Origin: Pedobacter sp. FW305-3-2-15-E-R2A2
GTDB taxonomy: Bacteria > Bacteroidota > Bacteroidia > Sphingobacteriales > Sphingobacteriaceae
Direction: 5' to 3'
Assembly (NCBI RefSeq): GCF_038446955.1
Contig: NZ_CP151803.1
Span: forward strand, 2,604,001 to 2,668,000
DNA: 64,000 bases
The position numbers were made by a program, and so were the translations under genes. The notes beneath the pieces were generated by a model. It was not told the origin of the DNA. It made no database searches and worked only from the letters and a program-made list of their open reading frames with translations. Shown piece after piece: positions 61,874 through 64,000 of the stretch; the stretch's first letter is position 1, and each line of letters opens with the position of its first letter.

Positions 61874-62717
61874 TTGCCGTTTTATACGAGAACTTTCACA
61901 TCACCAGGATCTCTGTTCCGATTGCTGTTCCTACGATTTTAGGGACGGTGATCTCCCTGCTGCTGGCTTTTAAATCCAATCAGGCTTCCGACAGGTGGTG
62001 GGAGGCGAGGACCCTCTGGGGAGCAATCGTGAATGATTCCAGAACCTTGACAAGGCAATTGATTACTTTCATTGACGTGCCATTCGGGGCCTCAGATGAG
62101 CGGTCATTCTGTGAACGTATGGCGAAAAGACAAATCGCATGGTGTTACAGTCTTAGCCGGTATTTGAGAGGAGAAGATCCACTTTTCCAATTGGAGCGCT
62201 TTATCAGCGCGGAGGATCTGGAATACATTAAAAGGTATAGCAATGTTCCATTGGCGCTGCAGGAGTTGCAGGTGAGAGATTTACGGAACGCCTTTAAACT
62301 GGGCTGGATCAATGAATTTCAGCAAGTGCAGATCGATAAAACCTTAACTGCTTTTTCAAATGAGATGGGCGGATGTGAACGGATTAAGAATACGGTTTTC
62401 CCATCTACCTATGCCGTATACATTCATTTTTCACTGATTCTGTTTATCATGCTTTTGCCCTTTGGCCTGATTGAGTTTTTTGGAATCATTGAAGTCCGCT
62501 TGTAATTGCCATCTCCTGTTCTTTTTTCTTAATAGAGAAAATGGCGATTCATCTGCAGGATCCATTTGAGAATAAGCCAACGGATACGCCTACGACTACT
62601 ATTTGCCGGACGATTGAAAGAGACCTCAAGCAGATGCTGAAAGAAAGTCATAAGCACGATGAAGACCTGAAAGAGAAGTCTGCGCTGAAAGCGTCCAATA
62701 TCTTTTATATTCTTTAA
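61840..62717 (+). pseudogene. Bestrophin-family channel (UPF0187) pseudogene
   Basis: From about 61840 the frame reads CWVTVYAILIAVLYENFHI, then SVPIAVPTILGTVISLLLAF and SDRWWEARTLWGAIVNDSRT, the conserved core of bacterial bestrophins. The N-terminal about 20-25 residues are absent and replaced by the response-regulator fragment. At 62491-62505 the frame reads GAA GTC CGC TTG TAA. One added C after GTC restores EVPLVIAISCSFFLIEKMA and continues HLQDPFENKPTDTPTTT to a stop at 62717. Both ends are therefore damaged; the gene is probably not functional. Confidence 0.88.
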
Positions 62718-62744
62718 GCGCTGCGGTAATGAGCCCTGTAAAAC

Positions 62745-62785
62745 GGAGGCCGGTAAAAGAAATCTTTACCGGCTTCTCCATTTTT
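62745..62785. terminator. Terminator hairpin between bestrophin remnant and thioesterase gene
   Basis: GCCGGTAAA (62749-62757) and TTTACCGGC (62765-62773) pair perfectly with a 7-nt loop. GGAG and CTCC extend the stem with a bulge, followed by TTTTT. It may serve both strands. Confidence 0.7.
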
Positions 62786-62805
62786 CGGCCCCTGAGCCGC
62801 TTTGT

Positions 62806-63297
62806 CTATTTATTTTCCAATTGTTCAAAAGAGATCATTCTCGCCTTTTCGTTTTCCGGGATAGGGCATGCCGCTTTTGTATGATAATCGAAGGCAACAC
62901 AAACGGTTTTTCCTTTACTGCAGGCCACTTCTTTTCCATGTTCGTGTTTGACCAACAGGTATTCCAGATCGAAGCTGCTGTTTCCTATTCTTGAAGTTCT
63001 TACATACATGCTGATTTTATCGTCGACCAATATTGGGAGGATGTAATCCAGACTCGCCTGGGCAATGACAACCCCTGTCTTTTTCCAATCCCATTTAATG
63101 GCCACGTTCCAGTATTTAGACCTCGCAACTTCAAGATAAGTAAAGTAGACCGCATTGTTCACATGGCCGAACATATCAAAATCTGCAAACCGGGTTTCAA
63201 TCTCTGTTTTATACTTAAAACTGTCTAAATGGTTGATGATGTCTGCCTTTTTGTCTTGTTGTTTTGGTTTTGTGCGCCATAATGTCTTGAAATTCAT
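62806..63297 (-). CDS. Acyl-CoA thioesterase (hotdog fold, 4HBT family)
   Basis: A 163-residue hotdog protein. The catalytic Asp and helix are in ETRFADFDMFGHVNNAVYFT, followed by YLEVARSKYWN. The core strand VVIAQASLDYILPILVDDKI and the VCVAFDYHTKAACPIPE end fit YbgC/4HBT thioesterases. It hydrolyses acyl-CoA thioesters; acyl preference unknown. The N-terminal 25 residues (KTLWRTKPKQQDKKADI) are an extra basic segment. Divergent from hsp20. Confidence 0.85.
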   Translation of the reverse strand: MNFKTLWRTKPKQQDKKADIINHLDSFKYKTEIETRFADFDMFGHVNNAVYFTYLEVARSKYWNVAIKWDWKKTGVVIAQASLDYILPILVDDKISMYVRTSRIGNSSFDLEYLLVKHEHGKEVACSKGKTVCVAFDYHTKAACPIPENEKARMISFEQLENK

Positions 63298-63373
63298 AAA
63301 AAATAGGGTTGGTATGAGTGTTGATTAGCTGTTTAGTATAAAATTAAAACTTAAATAAAAGGAGAAATAAGCA

Positions 63374-63808
63374 ATGACACTAGTAAAATTTAACAACAGA
63401 ACCAGAAACACTGCACCTTACTTTAACAACGTATTTGACTCTTTGTTTAGTGAGGCATTAAATAAAAATTTAACTGTAAACAAAGTTCCGGGAGTAAACA
63501 TTCTGGAGACTGAAGCAGATTACAAAATTGAATTGGCTGCCCCTGGTTTGACAAAAGAAGATTTTCAGATCAACTTAAAGAAAGACACTTTATCGGTATG
63601 GGCAGAGAAAAAAGTAAGCGAAACTGATGAGAAAAAAGACTATACCCGCAAGGAATTTGATTATTTCTCTTTCGCAAGATCATTCGTGTTGCCTGAGAGT
63701 GTAGATGCAGAAAAAATCGCTGCGGAATACATCAACGGGATTTTAAACATCACGATTGGTAAAAAAGATGAAACTAAGTCGGCTACTAAAGAGATTAAAG
63801 TTTCTTAA
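63374..63808 (+). CDS. Small heat shock protein (Hsp20 family)
   Basis: A 144-residue alpha-crystallin protein. The N-terminus LVKFNNRTRNTAPYFNNVFD precedes the alpha-crystallin domain (about 40-135: VPGVNILETEADYKIELAAP, FSFARSFVLPESVDAEKIAA, and GILNITIGKKDE). The C-terminal EIKVS supplies the I-x-V tail that joins oligomers. It acts as an ATP-independent holdase in the cytoplasm. It starts 76 bp from the thioesterase gene; no heat-shock operator was recognised. A terminator follows. Confidence 0.92.
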   Translation: MTLVKFNNRTRNTAPYFNNVFDSLFSEALNKNLTVNKVPGVNILETEADYKIELAAPGLTKEDFQINLKKDTLSVWAEKKVSETDEKKDYTRKEFDYFSFARSFVLPESVDAEKIAAEYINGILNITIGKKDETKSATKEIKVS

Positions 63809-63843
63809 TACAAGGTTTTCATAATTGGTTTGGTTTAAGGTTG

Positions 63844-63878
63844 TAAGGGCATATCGGGAGATATGTCCTTATTTTTTT
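63844..63878 (+). terminator. Intrinsic terminator after hsp20
   Basis: A 12-bp stem (63844-63855 with 63860-63871; one G-T pair) with a GGGA loop and a seven-T tract. Confidence 0.85.
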
Positions 63879-64000
63879 GAGGGTGCTCAGAACAGATCTC
63901 ATTATTTTCAACAATATCAATCTGTAAAGTGTTAAGTCTTGTTTTAATTCATTGCGTTATATGTGCATCTTTATTGTAAATTAAGCGGCAAAAAGAAACT

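Noticed and set aside
1..64000. tRNA, rRNA, prophage or intact insertion sequence
   Set aside because: No cloverleaf-type sequence, rRNA core, transposase, integrase or phage structural gene was recognised on either strand by eye.

Overview
The window looks like chromosome from a Bacteroidota bacterium, most likely Sphingobacteriaceae and Pedobacter-like. Evidence: a NusG-like UpxY antiterminator inside a capsule/EPS operon, DUF6266 and DUF5777 family proteins, a malate:quinone oxidoreductase, promoters of the TTTG-N20-TAnnTTTG kind, and almost no Shine-Dalgarno sequences. No rRNA, tRNA, CRISPR array, prophage or intact transposase was seen. All assignments are from reading the sequence; no database search was run.

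Region 1 (1-24200, minus strand) is one long exopolysaccharide operon read from right to left. It encodes the export lipoprotein (Wza type), a Wzz/Wzc tyrosine autokinase, UpxY, an acyltransferase, a Wzx flippase, two DegT-type sugar aminotransferases, a priming sugar-phosphate transferase, at least six glycosyltransferases, a Wzy-like polymerase, an AsnB-like amidotransferase, a UDP-glucuronate 4-epimerase and a PL1 pectate lyase-like enzyme. The distal end is an unusual module: FemAB-like transferase, PhyH-type dioxygenase, divergent DegT-like protein, GNAT, and a gene running off the edge. Many genes overlap by 4-16 bp. The epimerase, AsnB and pectate lyase together suggest a galacturonate-containing, possibly amidated polymer edited by its own lyase. 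The 491-bp leader holds three GATTTACAG repeats plus a variant.

Region 2 (24.7-31.2 kb) holds small orphan genes, an aldehyde dehydrogenase, an M23 peptidase, a DinB-fold protein, a DUF6266 protein and mqo.

Region 3 (31.4-35.5 kb) is an AT-rich island of small hypothetical genes. It includes a DUF4262 protein, immunity-like acidic proteins, a lipoprotein, and an antitoxin followed by a decayed RelE/ParE-like toxin.

Region 4 (35.6-46.3 kb) holds a zinc alcohol dehydrogenase, an ABC-2 exporter, an AsmA protein, and a five-gene unit: ECF sigma factor, membrane-anchored beta-barrel protein, YceI, DUF5777 and an exported Rieske protein.

Region 5 (46.3-64 kb) is mainly core metabolism: osmC, proBA, a sensor kinase with a response regulator, a LacI regulator, phosphohexomutase, aspartokinase, lysA, glutaryl-CoA dehydrogenase-like, folB, a GlcD-like oxidase, a thioesterase and hsp20. 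Two intergenic regions (47.53-47.83 and 57.74-58.02 kb) carry a composite palindromic repeat: two inverted REP-like cores, each sitting in the loop of a terminator-like stem, with a third hairpin between them. A bestrophin gene at 61.8-62.7 kb is a pseudogene, with its 5' end replaced by a response-regulator fragment and a one-base frameshift near its 3' end.
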